From positions 1 to 64,000 of the forward strand of contig USCB01000006.1 in the NCBI GenBank assembly GCA_900553125.1: a stretch of DNA of 64,000 bases. The letters run 5' to 3'. Numbering within the stretch: the first letter of the stretch is position 1; every line of letters begins with the position of its first letter. The position numbers and the translations under genes were made by a program. The notes beneath the pieces are model-generated. The model did no database searches and was not told the DNA's origin. It worked only from the letters and a program-made list of their open reading frames with translations. Below, in pieces: positions 45,627 to 58,188 of this stretch. Source of the stretch: an uncultured Clostridium sp. (lineage in GTDB: Bacteria > Bacillota > Clostridia > TANB77 > CAG-508).

Positions 45627-46209
45627 ATTTTAATTTGGTAATAGCAAGTCCATCTCCTACTTCTAAAATTTCCGTATCTAAAAGTGGATTTTCTGTTGTT
45701 TCTGCAATATATTCTCTTAAATTTCTTACAGCTGTACGTTGTTTATGTTTATTATAATCACTCATTACATAACCCTTGTACAATATATTATCTGCAAATA
45801 TTGTACCATTTGGTGCAAGGATTCTTAAAGATTCAGCTAGGAAAAACGGATATTTTCCTTTTGCTGCATCAATAAATATCATGTCATATTTTTCATTTAA
45901 AGTAGGCAATATTTCTACTGCATCTCCAACATAAATATTTATTTTTTCTTCTAAATCCATCTCCTTTATATTCCTCTTTGCTTCTTCTACTCTTCCAGTA
46001 TCTCTTTCAATTGTATCAATCTTACCATTTTCAGATAGAAATTTCGAAAAGCATATTGCCGAATAACCAACAGCTGTACCGATTTCCAATATTTTTGAAG
46101 GTTTACTTTCCTTTATTCTTTTTTCTATTTCCTGTAATGTATCATCCATTATTATTGGAATATGTTCTTCCAATGCTTTTTGTTTTATTTGTTCTAATTT
46201 ATCTTTCAT
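45625..46209 (-). CDS. O-methyltransferase, TrmR/YrrM-like
   Basis: 194 residues of a class I SAM-dependent O-methyltransferase. The glycine-rich motif ILEIGTAVGYSAI (about residue 40), acidic loop IDTIERD, VGDAVEIL and the metal-site region DMIFIDAAKGKY and FADNILYKG are clear. Firmicute YrrM (TrmR) methylates 5-hydroxyuridine at tRNA position 34, which would fit the U32/TrhP-like gene nearby, but the substrate is inferred. It overlaps the preceding 46199 gene by 11 bp. Confidence 0.93.
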   Translation of the reverse strand: MKDKLEQIKQKALEEHIPIIMDDTLQEIEKRIKESKPSKILEIGTAVGYSAICFSKFLSENGKIDTIERDTGRVEEAKRNIKEMDLEEKINIYVGDAVEILPTLNEKYDMIFIDAAKGKYPFFLAESLRILAPNGTIFADNILYKGYVMSDYNKHKQRTAVRNLREYIAETTENPLLDTEILEVGDGLAITKLK

Positions 46210-46492
46210 TATTTTTTTGTTCCATTCTTTCTTTTTTTGTACTTTCCTCAGACCAAGCTTGGATAATATCTCTATCTAATGCTGGAAATTCTTCTAAAAC
46301 TTTATTTACAGCTTTTTCAAAATCCAGGTTTAAATCATTAATATAATAAGTAAATTTACTTCTTGGTCCTACAACTGGAGTTTTTACTTGTAAAGCTTTC
46401 TTTCTTCTTTCATTTTCACCAACAATATTTGCTGCCTCTATTGATTTCCTAGACCTCGCTTTCATAAAAAATATACCACTTTTCTTTTCCAT
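46199..46492 (-). CDS. Small basic protein coupled to the methyltransferase
   Basis: 97 residues. A lysine/arginine-rich start (FFMKARSRKSIEAANIVGENERRKK) is followed by a short acidic helical C-terminus. No domain recognised. The start ATG 46492 follows GGGAG. Overlap with the methyltransferase start suggests translational coupling. Confidence 0.75.
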   Translation of the reverse strand: MEKKSGIFFMKARSRKSIEAANIVGENERRKKALQVKTPVVGPRSKFTYYINDLNLDFEKAVNKVLEEFPALDRDIIQAWSEESTKKERMEQKNNER

Positions 46493-46584
46493 ATTTACTC
46501 CCATTCATTTCTTAAAGGCACAAAAACAAACAAATAAATTTTTTGATTATGATAATTATTATCAACCTTTCTAGATTTTACAAT

Positions 46585-48402
46585 TTATTTATTATTTCTC
46601 GCCATTCTTTCTCTTTCTTTATTATTTAAAATCTTTTTTCTTAATCTAATAGATTTTGGAGTAACTTCAACTAATTCATCATCTTGTATAAATTCAATAG
46701 CTTTTTCCAAACTCATTTGGATTGGTGGAACTAAACGAAGTGCATCATCTGCTCCAGAAGAACGTGTATTTGTTAAATGTTTTTCTTTACATACATTTAC
46801 TGCTAAATCTTCTCCTCTTGAATTTAGACCAACAATCATTCCTTCATAAACATCTACACCTGCACCAATAAATAGGTCACCTTTTTCTTGGGCATTATAT
46901 AGACCATATGTTACAGATTTCCCAGTTTCAAATGCTACTATTGTACCTCTAACTCTGGCAACTACTTCACCTTTAAATGGTTCATAGCATTTGAACATAC
47001 TTGCCATTGTTCCTTCACCTTTTGTATCTGTTAGGAATTCTGTTCTATATCCAATTAGTCCTCTTGCAGGAATATTGAATTCTATTTTTGTATGTCCATC
47101 TTCTGCTGGTTCCATATTTACCATTTCGGCTTTTCTTCTTCCTAATTTTTCAATAACAGTTCCTACTGAATCATCTGGTACGTTTACAACTAATGTTTCT
47201 ATTGGCTCACATTTTACACCATCAATTTCTTTTATGATAACTTTTGGACGAGATACTAAAAGTTCAAATCCTTCTCTTCTCATTGTTTCAATTAATACTG
47301 ATAAGTGTAGTTCTCCTCTTCCTGATACTTCAAATGAATCTGGAGTTTCCCCCTCTTTTACTCTTAATGAAACATTTCTTTCTAGCTCTTTAAATAATCT
47401 ATCTCTGATATGTCTTGATGTTACAAATTGTCCTTCTCTTCCTGCAAATGGTCCATTATTTACACTAAATGTCATTGTAACTGTTGGTTCATCTATGTTT
47501 ACAAAATCTATTTTTTCAACATTTTCAGGGTCACATACAGTTTCACCTATACTTATATCTGAAATTCCAGCAAATTCTATTATGTCTCCTGCTGTTACTT
47601 CTTCAACTTCAACTTTCTTTAAACCTACATGTGTGTATAATTTTGCAATTTTACCTTGATATACTGTATCATCTGCTTTACATATTGATACTGTCATTCC
47701 AACTGTAAATTTGCCACGTTCTACTCTACCAACACCTATTCTTCCGACATAATCATCATAATCTATGTTAGATACTAACATTTGAGCAGATCCTTCTAAA
47801 TCGCATTTTGGAGCTTCTATTGTGTTTACCATTGTTTCAAATAGTGGTGTCATATCACTATCTTCATCAGATAGATTTAATTTTGATACACCATTTTTCG
47901 CAGATGCATATACAACTGGGAATTCTAGCTGTTCATCTGTTGCATCTAATTCGATGAATAATTCTATAACTTCGTCTACAACTTTTTCAGGGTTTGCTCC
48001 TGGTCTATCTATTTTGTTTATTACAACTATTGGTTTTAAGTTTAATGCTAATGCCTTTTTCAAAACTTCTCTTGTTTGAGGCATAGCACCTTCAAAAGCA
48101 TCTACTAGTAAAAGCACTCCATCAACTGTTTTTAGTACTCTTTCAACTTCTCCTCCAAAATCAGCATGTCCTGGTGTATCTACTATATTTATTTTTATGT
48201 CTTTGTACATTACTGATGTGTTTTTTGAAAGTATTGTTATTCCTCTTTCTTTTTCTAGGTCATTTGAGTCCATTACTCTGTCTTGTACTTGTTCATTATC
48301 TCTAAATACGTGACTTTGTTTTAATAAACTATCAACAAGTGTTGTTTTTCCGTGGTCTACGTGTGCTATTATTGCTATGTTTCTTATTTTTTCGTTATTC
48401 AT
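46585..48402 (-). CDS. typA: Translational GTPase TypA/BipA
   Basis: A ribosome-associated GTPase involved in 50S assembly and stress. The G motifs AHVDHGKTTL, ERGITI, DTPGHADFGGEV and NKIDRPGA are all present, as are EF-G-like domains III and V and the BipA-specific C-terminal domain (TNTRSSGADDALRL). 605 residues, normal length. The ATG follows GGAG. The C-terminus is basic. Confidence 0.97.
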   Translation of the reverse strand: MNNEKIRNIAIIAHVDHGKTTLVDSLLKQSHVFRDNEQVQDRVMDSNDLEKERGITILSKNTSVMYKDIKINIVDTPGHADFGGEVERVLKTVDGVLLLVDAFEGAMPQTREVLKKALALNLKPIVVINKIDRPGANPEKVVDEVIELFIELDATDEQLEFPVVYASAKNGVSKLNLSDEDSDMTPLFETMVNTIEAPKCDLEGSAQMLVSNIDYDDYVGRIGVGRVERGKFTVGMTVSICKADDTVYQGKIAKLYTHVGLKKVEVEEVTAGDIIEFAGISDISIGETVCDPENVEKIDFVNIDEPTVTMTFSVNNGPFAGREGQFVTSRHIRDRLFKELERNVSLRVKEGETPDSFEVSGRGELHLSVLIETMRREGFELLVSRPKVIIKEIDGVKCEPIETLVVNVPDDSVGTVIEKLGRRKAEMVNMEPAEDGHTKIEFNIPARGLIGYRTEFLTDTKGEGTMASMFKCYEPFKGEVVARVRGTIVAFETGKSVTYGLYNAQEKGDLFIGAGVDVYEGMIVGLNSRGEDLAVNVCKEKHLTNTRSSGADDALRLVPPIQMSLEKAIEFIQDDELVEVTPKSIRLRKKILNNKERERMARNNK

Positions 48403-48547
48403 TTATATTTCTCCTTTTTTCTCTTTTTAACTTTTATATTATACTACTGTTTTATAGTAGTTGTCAACATAAAATTTTGTTTTTATTTTCTAAAAAATGT
48501 AATTATTTTTAAATTGTAACTTCTTTTTTAATTTTTTAATAGAATGC

Positions 48548-48606
48548 TAAAAAAGTCCATTAAAAATTTAAGTGATTAATCTCACTTTTTTATAATGAAC
48601 TTTTTT
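48548..48606 (-). terminator. Terminator after dnaJ
   Basis: An extended imperfect hairpin on the minus strand (AAGTTCATTA...AAGTGA / TCACTT...TAATGGACTT) is followed by TTTTTTAG. Confidence 0.75.
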
Positions 48607-48614
48607 ATAATTTT

Positions 48615-49775
48615 TTATCCAAACAATCCGCGTTTCTTCACAGGTGGTTGTTCATTCATAGTTTTAGCTAACTGAACCATCAATTCTCTTTGTTCCTTAG
48701 TAAGTTTTCTAGGTGTTTGAACAACAACTCTGAAGATAAAATTACCTTGAGATGTAGAATTTAAGCTTTTAAATCCTTTAGCACGAATAGTAAATTGAGT
48801 ACCAGTTTGAGTACCATCAGGCATTCTATAAACCTCTTTAGTTCCATCTACCATTGGAATTTCAAGTTCTGCACCTAATGTTGCTTGTGTAATTGTAACA
48901 GGAATGTCGCAATATACATTGTTTCCATCTCTTTTGTAAATACTACTTTTTCTAACCCTAACAGTTATGTATAAATCTCCAGCTGGTCCTCCTTTTATTC
49001 CAGGATTTCCCTGACCTCTCAATACTACTGTTTGGTTATCATTTATTCCTGCTGGAATTTTAACTTTAACTTTTGGTGATTTTCTAACAGTTCCTTTTCC
49101 GTGACAATTTTCACAAGGCTCTTTTATAATTTCACCTGTTCCTCTACATTCTGAGCAAGGTCTTGTAGTTTGAACTCTTCCTAATATTGTATTTTGGAAA
49201 CTTGTTACATTACCTGTACCATTACATGTTGGACATTTTATTGGACTTGTTCCTTTTTTAGCACCTGTTCCATTACATTCTGTGCAGTTTTCTTGTCTAT
49301 TAACAATAATTTCTTTTTCTACTCCTAAAAATGATTCTTCAAAAGTTATTTCTACACTTATATTTAAATCTTCGCCTTTACGTGGTCCATTATTTCTTCT
49401 TGAATTTGTTCTTTGACCTCCAAATCCACCACCAAAGAATGATGAGAATATATCTCCTAAGTCACCGAAATCACCAAAATCCGATGATGTATATGAGTAA
49501 TAATTTCCTCCTCCAAATGGTCCGCCTGCACCAAATCCTGCTCCACTTGGGTCTACTGTTCCAAATTGGTCATACATTTTTCTTTTTTGTGGATTTGATA
49601 ATACTTCATATGCCTCATTTACTTCTTTAAATTTAGCCTCTGCAGCCTCTCTATTATCCGGGTTTGCATCAGGGTGATATTTTTTTGCCATCTTTCTATA
49701 TGCTTTTTTTAGTTCATCATCTGTTGCAGTTTTACTTACTCCTAATAATTCGTAGTAATCCTTTTTTTCTGCCAC
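48615..49775 (-). CDS. dnaJ: Chaperone DnaJ
   Basis: 386 residues. The J domain has [23 protein letters not shown] read across residues 6-28 and the HPD motif in [10 protein letters not shown] Gly/Phe-rich linker, four CxxCxGxG zinc repeats ([32 protein letters not shown]) and the C-terminal substrate domain follow. The best start is the GTG at 49775 with GGAGG 8 bases upstream; a TTG at 49790 overlaps that site. Co-chaperone of DnaK, in the same operon. Confidence 0.97.
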   Translation of the reverse strand: MAEKKDYYELLGVSKTATDDELKKAYRKMAKKYHPDANPDNREAAEAKFKEVNEAYEVLSNPQKRKMYDQFGTVDPSGAGFGAGGPFGGGNYYSYTSSDFGDFGDLGDIFSSFFGGGFGGQRTNSRRNNGPRKGEDLNISVEITFEESFLGVEKEIIVNRQENCTECNGTGAKKGTSPIKCPTCNGTGNVTSFQNTILGRVQTTRPCSECRGTGEIIKEPCENCHGKGTVRKSPKVKVKIPAGINDNQTVVLRGQGNPGIKGGPAGDLYITVRVRKSSIYKRDGNNVYCDIPVTITQATLGAELEIPMVDGTKEVYRMPDGTQTGTQFTIRAKGFKSLNSTSQGNFIFRVVVQTPRKLTKEQRELMVQLAKTMNEQPPVKKRGLFG

Positions 49776-49863
49776 CTTTTTCACCTCCAACTATTTTTTT
49801 CGTCCTTTATCAAAGTTTGAGGTTGGACATTTTTGTTTCCAACCTCTTTTAACTTTTTTACAA

Positions 49864-52231
<2,368 letters not shown>

Positions 52232-52262
52232 TTTTATCCCTTCTTTCTTTTTTAGTGTTATT

Positions 52263-52328
52263 TTAGCACTCAAAAACGAAGTTTGCTAAATCTTTGTATA
52301 TAATATACTTTTTTTTAGCAGTTGTCAA
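52263..52328 (-). promoter_or_regulatory. grpE promoter with CIRCE operator
   Basis: The -35 TTGACA (52323-52328) and -10 TATTAT (52300-52305) are 17 bp apart on the minus strand. Just downstream, TTAGCACTC-N9-GTTTGCTAA (52263-52289) matches the HrcA operator TTAGCACTC-N9-GAGTGCTAA with two mismatches in one arm. The operator lies in the 5' leader, as usual. Confidence 0.88.
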
Positions 52329-52404
52329 GTGTTTTTGCTAATTTTTATAATAAAAAATAACACAAAATAGATTTCATAAATTTTTTGAATTATATAATAA
52401 ATAT

Positions 52405-52431
52405 TAAGGGAGCTCTTTAAGAGCCCCCTTC
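52405..52431 (-). terminator. Hairpin after the surface protein gene
   Basis: GGGGGCTCTT and AGAGCTCCC arms with a tiny loop lie 25 bp past the stop. The T tract is broken. Confidence 0.55.
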
Positions 52432-52455
52432 AATTAAAACTTTCAACTTATTTCT

Positions 52456-54609
52456 TTATCCCTGCCATGCACATCCTGGTGTAGTACAATGTCTTGCAGC
52501 ACCAGAAGTCATATTATGAGGTTTTTTAACACTGTTCATAAATTTTCCGCATGAACAATAATAGCTAATTATATGTCCACCCTCATCTCCTGACGAAACA
52601 GTCTGTCTATTATAATTATGTTGATGTGTTTGTGTTGTTTGTGTTACCACTTTTGTGCCACATATGCTACATTGTTTATATCCTCCATATTGCGTCCATT
52701 GGTGAGGTTGTATAGTATAATATGTAGCTGTACAGCTATCACATTTATAAGATGTTTTATGTGAATCACTTGAAAAATTTGACACTCCAATCTTTTGCCA
52801 GTTGTGATTATGTCCTGATGTAGTGTTTCCTTTTGTAACCACTTGTGTTGATGTTGGTGCCTGTGATACTGTTGAGCTATTTCCTGTCGAAGTATAATAG
52901 TTATTATTTGCTCCAGTACTACTTGCAGTTGTTTTTGGAATATTTAATTCTGTACTTTTCAAATTGATTTCTACAACTTTAGTTGCTACTTTTAATGCTG
53001 TACTACTTGCATCCTTCATCTCAAATTTTAATTTATATGTTCCTTTTTTAGATTTGTAGTTTTTTAAATCTGTTTGTAAAAATTCTCTTGTTGACATTAA
53101 ATCACTCTTTGTAGTTACTATCTTGCTACTATTATTTACGTCATATACTTTTAAATATCCTAATCCACTTCCATCTTTCATTTCTAATTGTAATTTTCCA
53201 TTAAATGTTGTTGAACCAATTGTTATTCTTGGTGCTCCATCAATTGCATAATATTCTGCTTTTTTACTATTTGTTGCTTTCTTTACTCTAAAATATTTTG
53301 TTGTTGTTCCATATTCATTCTTTGCTGTAATATAGAAATAGTGTGTTGTTCCTTTTAGTAACTCTTTATTTGATAATGTATATGTTTTTGTTGTATTTTT
53401 ATTTGTTTTTGCATTTAATTTTAATTCTTTCTTGTTTCCACCTTTTGCATCTACTTCATATATTTTTACATCTGTTATTTTTTTACTAGATGTCATATTT
53501 AATGTTATATCTGCTAATTTAGTTTTATTAGATATCATTTCTATATCTGGTGATGTATTTGCAGTTACATTCGCTAATTTATCTTTACTATTAGCTGAGC
53601 ATACTGTACATTTATTATTACTTATAGTATGTTTTTCTTCTTTCCATTCTTTACCACAAGTTCCACATACTTTTTGATGTGTATCTGCTTTTATTATATA
53701 TCTAATTTCTTTATGTTTGCATTCATAACCACATACTCTACATTTTCCTGTTGATGGATCAAATACATGATTTCCTTTATTTACAGTAGCTTTACAAGAT
53801 TTACATGTTCCTGTATGAGTTGTTTGTGTTGTTTTGTATTTTATATTTTTATGTTCGCACATTTTTGCTACATTTGTATTTGAGTCATTAACGGTTAATT
53901 GTGCTGTTTCTAATTTAAATGCTACTTCTTTTACTGTATATGCTCCACTTTTATCTGCTGCACTTATTTTTATTCTGTAATATTCGTCATTTTTTATTTG
54001 AATATCATTTCTGTTTATTTTTATTGTTGCTGTTTTACTGCCTACTTTTTTATTATTATAAACTGTTTTATTTGTGTTTACATCTTTTACTTCTATAGCT
54101 TTTATTTCTTTACCTTTTGATTCTAATGTAACTGCTATTTTACCACTTGTGTAGTTTAATGATGAAATATTTGGCGCATTATCTAATTTATAATATGCTT
54201 TCTTTTTATTGTTTACTTTTTGTGTTACATTTACTACCTTGTATACTGTTTCTGCATTACTTGCCTTTGCTAGTACTTTTATTGTACTTGTCTTATTCTT
54301 TTTTGGTAATGCACTTTGTGGTATTTCATATACCATTGTATTGTTTTTATTACTTGATAATTTTGCTGTAATTTCTTTGTTATTACTATAAAATTTGCTT
54401 TCTTTTATTGTTGCTGATGCTGGTGCTTTAATTGTTACTTTGATATTTTCTAGCTTTGCTGTTGATGGTTTTGCTATTGTTATTGATGGCGAACTTACTA
54501 ATTGTTCGAACCCATTCGTTGCTGCATTACTTGCAGTTGTTAAGCTAAATGTTATAAACATTACACATACTAAGATTTTTGATATAGAAAAAATTATTTT
54601 TTTATTCAT
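52456..54609 (-). CDS. Secreted Cys-rich multidomain surface protein
   Basis: 717 residues with a signal peptide (residues 1-30, hydrophobic core ILVCVMFITFSLTTASNA). Ig-like beta segments (about 40-235 and 345-560) alternate with two clusters of CxxC zinc-ribbon-like pairs (about 245-340: CKSC, CRVC, CGTCGKEW, CTVC; and about 605-717: CDSC, CSICG, CSCGKFM). A Ser/Thr/Asn linker precedes the last cluster. No sortase motif. The gene lies between hrcA and grpE, splitting the usual heat-shock operon. Role unknown; probably extracellular or wall-associated. Confidence 0.85.
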   Translation of the reverse strand: MNKKIIFSISKILVCVMFITFSLTTASNAATNGFEQLVSSPSITIAKPSTAKLENIKVTIKAPASATIKESKFYSNNKEITAKLSSNKNNTMVYEIPQSALPKKNKTSTIKVLAKASNAETVYKVVNVTQKVNNKKKAYYKLDNAPNISSLNYTSGKIAVTLESKGKEIKAIEVKDVNTNKTVYNNKKVGSKTATIKINRNDIQIKNDEYYRIKISAADKSGAYTVKEVAFKLETAQLTVNDSNTNVAKMCEHKNIKYKTTQTTHTGTCKSCKATVNKGNHVFDPSTGKCRVCGYECKHKEIRYIIKADTHQKVCGTCGKEWKEEKHTISNNKCTVCSANSKDKLANVTANTSPDIEMISNKTKLADITLNMTSSKKITDVKIYEVDAKGGNKKELKLNAKTNKNTTKTYTLSNKELLKGTTHYFYITAKNEYGTTTKYFRVKKATNSKKAEYYAIDGAPRITIGSTTFNGKLQLEMKDGSGLGYLKVYDVNNSSKIVTTKSDLMSTREFLQTDLKNYKSKKGTYKLKFEMKDASSTALKVATKVVEINLKSTELNIPKTTASSTGANNNYYTSTGNSSTVSQAPTSTQVVTKGNTTSGHNHNWQKIGVSNFSSDSHKTSYKCDSCTATYYTIQPHQWTQYGGYKQCSICGTKVVTQTTQTHQHNYNRQTVSSGDEGGHIISYYCSCGKFMNSVKKPHNMTSGAARHCTTPGCAWQG

Positions 54610-54813
54610 ATAAACCCCTCCTTTTTCTTACGTAAAAATTAATATTAGTAATAAAATTTTTTCTCTTACATTTTTTATTATACCACATCTTTCCATAAAA
54701 TGCAAGTTTATGTGGATTTTTTATGTAAAAGGTATTGCTTATCCTTTGTTTTTGTAAGCGTTCAGACAATAAGTATCATTTTATCTTATGCCTTTTTTAT
54801 GTTATTTTGCCAC

Positions 54814-54843
54814 AAAAAAACTGCTATAAAAGCAGTTTTTATT
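54814..54843 (-). terminator. Terminator of hrcA
   Basis: AAAAACTGCT and AGCAGTTTTT with a 5-base loop and a long T run on the minus strand, overlapping the hrcA stop codon. Confidence 0.88.
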
Positions 54844-55852
54844 CCTTGTTTTCTTCATTTAATTTTTTACTAATATATTTCATAACAGAAATAACCTTAG
54901 AATAATCCATTCTCTTTGGACCTATAATTCCAATTGTTCCCATATCTTTATTTCCTATTTTATGTTTAAAAGTCACTACACTAAAATCTTTAAGTTGCTC
55001 TTTTTCATCCTCTCCACCAATATAAACATTTATATCTTCTGCAAAACCAGAATTAAGCATATCAGCAATCAATTCTTTTTCATCTAAAATATTCATAAAA
55101 TTTTTAGCAACCTGTAGAGAATTAAATTCTGGTAAATCTAACTCTCTTCTTGCACCTTGTAAATGAATTTCATTTTCTTCAAATAATACTTTTTTTATTT
55201 GAGTTATAATAGGCTTTATTACTCCTACCATTTCTTTCATTTCTTTATATAAATAATCTTCTAGTGGTTGGTTTATTTTTTCTATCGGCTGGTCTTTTAG
55301 TTTATTATTGAACATATAATTTATTGTTTCTACTTGTTTTTCTGTTATATCTTCATCAAATTTTATAATTGTTTCTTTTACCATCCCTGCATCTGTCATA
55401 ATAACTGCAAGTATCATTCTGGCACCTAATAAAACAAATTTTATTTCTTTTATTATTTGTTCATCTGCTTTAGGTCCTATTGTTACTGTTGTATAATGTG
55501 TTATTTCTGAAATAGTATTTGCTGTTATTTTTGTTAAGTCTTCAATTTCATTTACTTTTGTTTCAAGCTTATCACTTATATATTTAACTTCTTCTAAACT
55601 AATGTTGTCATCTTTTAATAATTCATCCACATAGTACCTGTACCCTTTAGCAGAAGGTACTCTTCCACTAGATGTATGCATTTTGTCAAGTAGTCCTTTT
55701 TTTTCTAAATCTGCCATTTCATTTCTTATTGTTGCACTACTACATTGTAATCCGTATTTACTTATTAATGCATTCGAACTTACAGGTTCTGCTGTGTTTA
55801 TATATTCTTCAACTATAGCCTGCAAAACTTTTTTCTTTCTGTCATCTAGCAT
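54839..55852 (-). CDS. hrcA: Heat-inducible transcription repressor HrcA
   Basis: Represses the dnaK operon at CIRCE. 337 residues. The N-terminal winged helix has VEEYINTAEPVSSNAL, SSATIRNEMADLE and TSSGRVPSAKGYRYYVD; the C-terminal GAF-like domain ends DMGTIGIIGPKRMDYSKV. It follows the 55867 gene by 14 bp and ends in its own terminator, so it is transcribed with metG and the 55867 gene rather than with grpE. Confidence 0.96.
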   Translation of the reverse strand: MLDDRKKKVLQAIVEEYINTAEPVSSNALISKYGLQCSSATIRNEMADLEKKGLLDKMHTSSGRVPSAKGYRYYVDELLKDDNISLEEVKYISDKLETKVNEIEDLTKITANTISEITHYTTVTIGPKADEQIIKEIKFVLLGARMILAVIMTDAGMVKETIIKFDEDITEKQVETINYMFNNKLKDQPIEKINQPLEDYLYKEMKEMVGVIKPIITQIKKVLFEENEIHLQGARRELDLPEFNSLQVAKNFMNILDEKELIADMLNSGFAEDINVYIGGEDEKEQLKDFSVVTFKHKIGNKDMGTIGIIGPKRMDYSKVISVMKYISKKLNEENKE

Positions 55853-55866
55853 TTTTTGCCTCTTTT

Positions 55867-58161
55867 CTACTTTATTTCATTTAAGTTTATATTTTTAATT
55901 ATGATTTTTGAAAAATCATCTTCGTCATCTTCAAATTGTAATTTGTTTAATTCTCTCGATTTTTTTTCTTCTATATCTAATTTTGATAAATCTATCAAAA
56001 TATTTGTTGATAAATTCATTCCTAATGGTAATGTCATATTTTTATTATCATAATATATTATATTTGTAAGTGCTATATAATTAGTGCCTTTAGGTAATCT
56101 TATTTTATACAAATATACTTTATCACTTTTTTTATTTTTCTTTAGAAACTGATTTAATTCTTCTTCTGCATTTAAAGAAACACTTTCTATTGTATTAAAT
56201 TCTAGTTTTTCTGGCGATGATTTATATACATACATATCTTCTTTTAATTCATTTTTTTCTAATGCCTTTTTTACATCTTTTAAAATATTTTCTAAGTGCC
56301 TTTTTAATTCAATTCCTCTGGTTCCTTTTTGGATTTCAAGTATTTCTATTCTATCTCTTGGTTGTTCTCTGTGTGTTCGGCTTCCTATTGTTCTTTCCTT
56401 ATTATTTGTTTGTTTTATTCTACCAAAAATATTAAAATCTTCTTCTTCATCTTCTTCAAAATCTTCTTTTTCTCTTAGTAATTTCATTTTTTTCAATTTT
56501 TCTGAAATTTCTTTATTTTCGGCTGTTTTTAAATTCATTCTGTTTAAAAGTGGTAATATATCTGTACTTGCAACAAATATGCTGTCTAATTCAGAGTCTG
56601 TAAATTTATTCCTTTGGAATTTATCTGCCTCCATTCCAAACCCTTCAAAGTCATCTTCATAATCAAATACTTTTTCTAATTTTTTTACATTAAATTCTTC
56701 CTCTTCGCCTTCTTCTAATGTTGCTACAGCATCTTTATTAGAGTATTTCCAGAACTCAAAGATACTTTTTTTGTGTTTATTTATTTCTTCTATATAATTA
56801 CTTGCATTTTCTATTTTCTTTTTTAAGTTTTTGTTTTTTAGTTTCAATGCATTTATATCCATTACTATGTTATTTACTATTTCTTCTTTTTCTTCAAGCT
56901 CTTTGAAACTTTGCTCTAATTCATATAATGTATAATTTCTTTTCTCTATTTTAAATTTTTCAAAAGTATGATGTTTTACATTTTTAGTTTCAATTTCTTT
57001 TGTTTTTTTAGCTTTTTCATCTTTTCCTTTTGTTACTTTTTTGCTAAATTTAAAAAAGTATTTTACCTTTCCAAAGAATGTTTTTTTGCATTCTAAGAAT
57101 GTTGTTATTTGTTTTTCTTTTGACATGTATTCTTCTTCTAATGCTTTTGATTCATTTTGTAAGTTTTTCAATTTTATTTTAAAATCTTCTAAATCTTCGC
57201 TTGTCTTATTTTTTAGACTAACAGATTTAAAATATTGTTGCATAATAAATTCTGGCAATGTATTATATTCTATATTAGAATTTTCTAAATAAAATCTTAA
57301 CTTTCCATTTTCATCAATATTTTTTTCGAACTTATAATAATGAGGAAGTTCTGTTTGTAAAATAAATAGAGCTTTTACTAATTTATAAAACTTTGATGCA
57401 TCTCTTATGCTCTCTAATTTTACTCTATATAACGTTTTTATTTTATCAAATAATTCTGTTTCTCCTATGATATTAAGACTTACTTCACCTTTTTTGTTCC
57501 ATACCTCATATATTGTTGGATAGTCTTTTGTAAAAAGCCATAAATAGTTTTCTAAATCTTTTATTTCGTCTTTTTTTAGTATTTCACCCTCATAATCCAC
57601 TAAACTTATTGGTACAAATATTTTATCATTTTTCTTATTTTCTATTTTCTTTTTTAATATATAGAAAAATGTTGAGTAATCTGTATCTGCAATTGGCACA
57701 ATCATAAAATATTTGTCTGATATTTCTGAATAATATATTTGCCATAAATAGTTTCCTGAAAATTTAACTTTGAAAGGTATTTCTTTTGCTAACATTTTTT
57801 GTTCACTTTCTACTTTCTCAATTTGCGGAATACTTACTTTATTCAACATATTTAGAAATTCTGTAAAGTTTAAAATGTTATCTTCATTTTGTGAGTCTAG
57901 ATAATAACACAAAGGCATTGCTTTTTCGTATTTTTCTTTTATTGTATCAACCCTATTTGTTGGCGAAAGTAAAATTTCTATATCTTTTATATTTACAAAT
58001 CTATATTGCTTATATTTTTTTTCATCATATCCTTTTAAGGTTCTAAAATTTATGTCTGAATATTCCTTTAAAGATTTTGGTATTTTTTCTAAATCTAATC
58101 CTATATACTCTAATTTTTCTTGTATTTTAGAATCTACTTCTACTTTCTTTTTTCTAGGCAA
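55867..58161 (-). CDS. Large hypothetical cytosolic protein with coiled coil
   Basis: 764 residues, no signal peptide or membrane segment. The N-terminal 320 residues are mixed alpha/beta. A basic coiled coil covers about 320-480 (ending near NASNYIEEINKHKKS). Acidic runs follow (EEGEEEEF near 495; EDFEEDEEEDF near 580), then a lysine-rich helix and a C-terminal domain ending with conserved-looking VYLYKIRLPKGTNYIALTN. No family recognised. It is encoded between metG and hrcA with short gaps, so it is co-expressed with them. Confidence 0.85.
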   Translation of the reverse strand: MPRKKKVEVDSKIQEKLEYIGLDLEKIPKSLKEYSDINFRTLKGYDEKKYKQYRFVNIKDIEILLSPTNRVDTIKEKYEKAMPLCYYLDSQNEDNILNFTEFLNMLNKVSIPQIEKVESEQKMLAKEIPFKVKFSGNYLWQIYYSEISDKYFMIVPIADTDYSTFFYILKKKIENKKNDKIFVPISLVDYEGEILKKDEIKDLENYLWLFTKDYPTIYEVWNKKGEVSLNIIGETELFDKIKTLYRVKLESIRDASKFYKLVKALFILQTELPHYYKFEKNIDENGKLRFYLENSNIEYNTLPEFIMQQYFKSVSLKNKTSEDLEDFKIKLKNLQNESKALEEEYMSKEKQITTFLECKKTFFGKVKYFFKFSKKVTKGKDEKAKKTKEIETKNVKHHTFEKFKIEKRNYTLYELEQSFKELEEKEEIVNNIVMDINALKLKNKNLKKKIENASNYIEEINKHKKSIFEFWKYSNKDAVATLEEGEEEEFNVKKLEKVFDYEDDFEGFGMEADKFQRNKFTDSELDSIFVASTDILPLLNRMNLKTAENKEISEKLKKMKLLREKEDFEEDEEEDFNIFGRIKQTNNKERTIGSRTHREQPRDRIEILEIQKGTRGIELKRHLENILKDVKKALEKNELKEDMYVYKSSPEKLEFNTIESVSLNAEEELNQFLKKNKKSDKVYLYKIRLPKGTNYIALTNIIYYDNKNMTLPLGMNLSTNILIDLSKLDIEEKKSRELNKLQFEDDEDDFSKIIIKNINLNEIK

Positions 58162-58188
58162 TTTACATACTTCCTCTCTTTATGTCTT

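Noticed and set aside
46991..47659. Long plus-strand open frame opposite typA
   Set aside because: Antisense shadow of a highly conserved GTPase gene; composition and lack of a Shine-Dalgarno fit an artefact.
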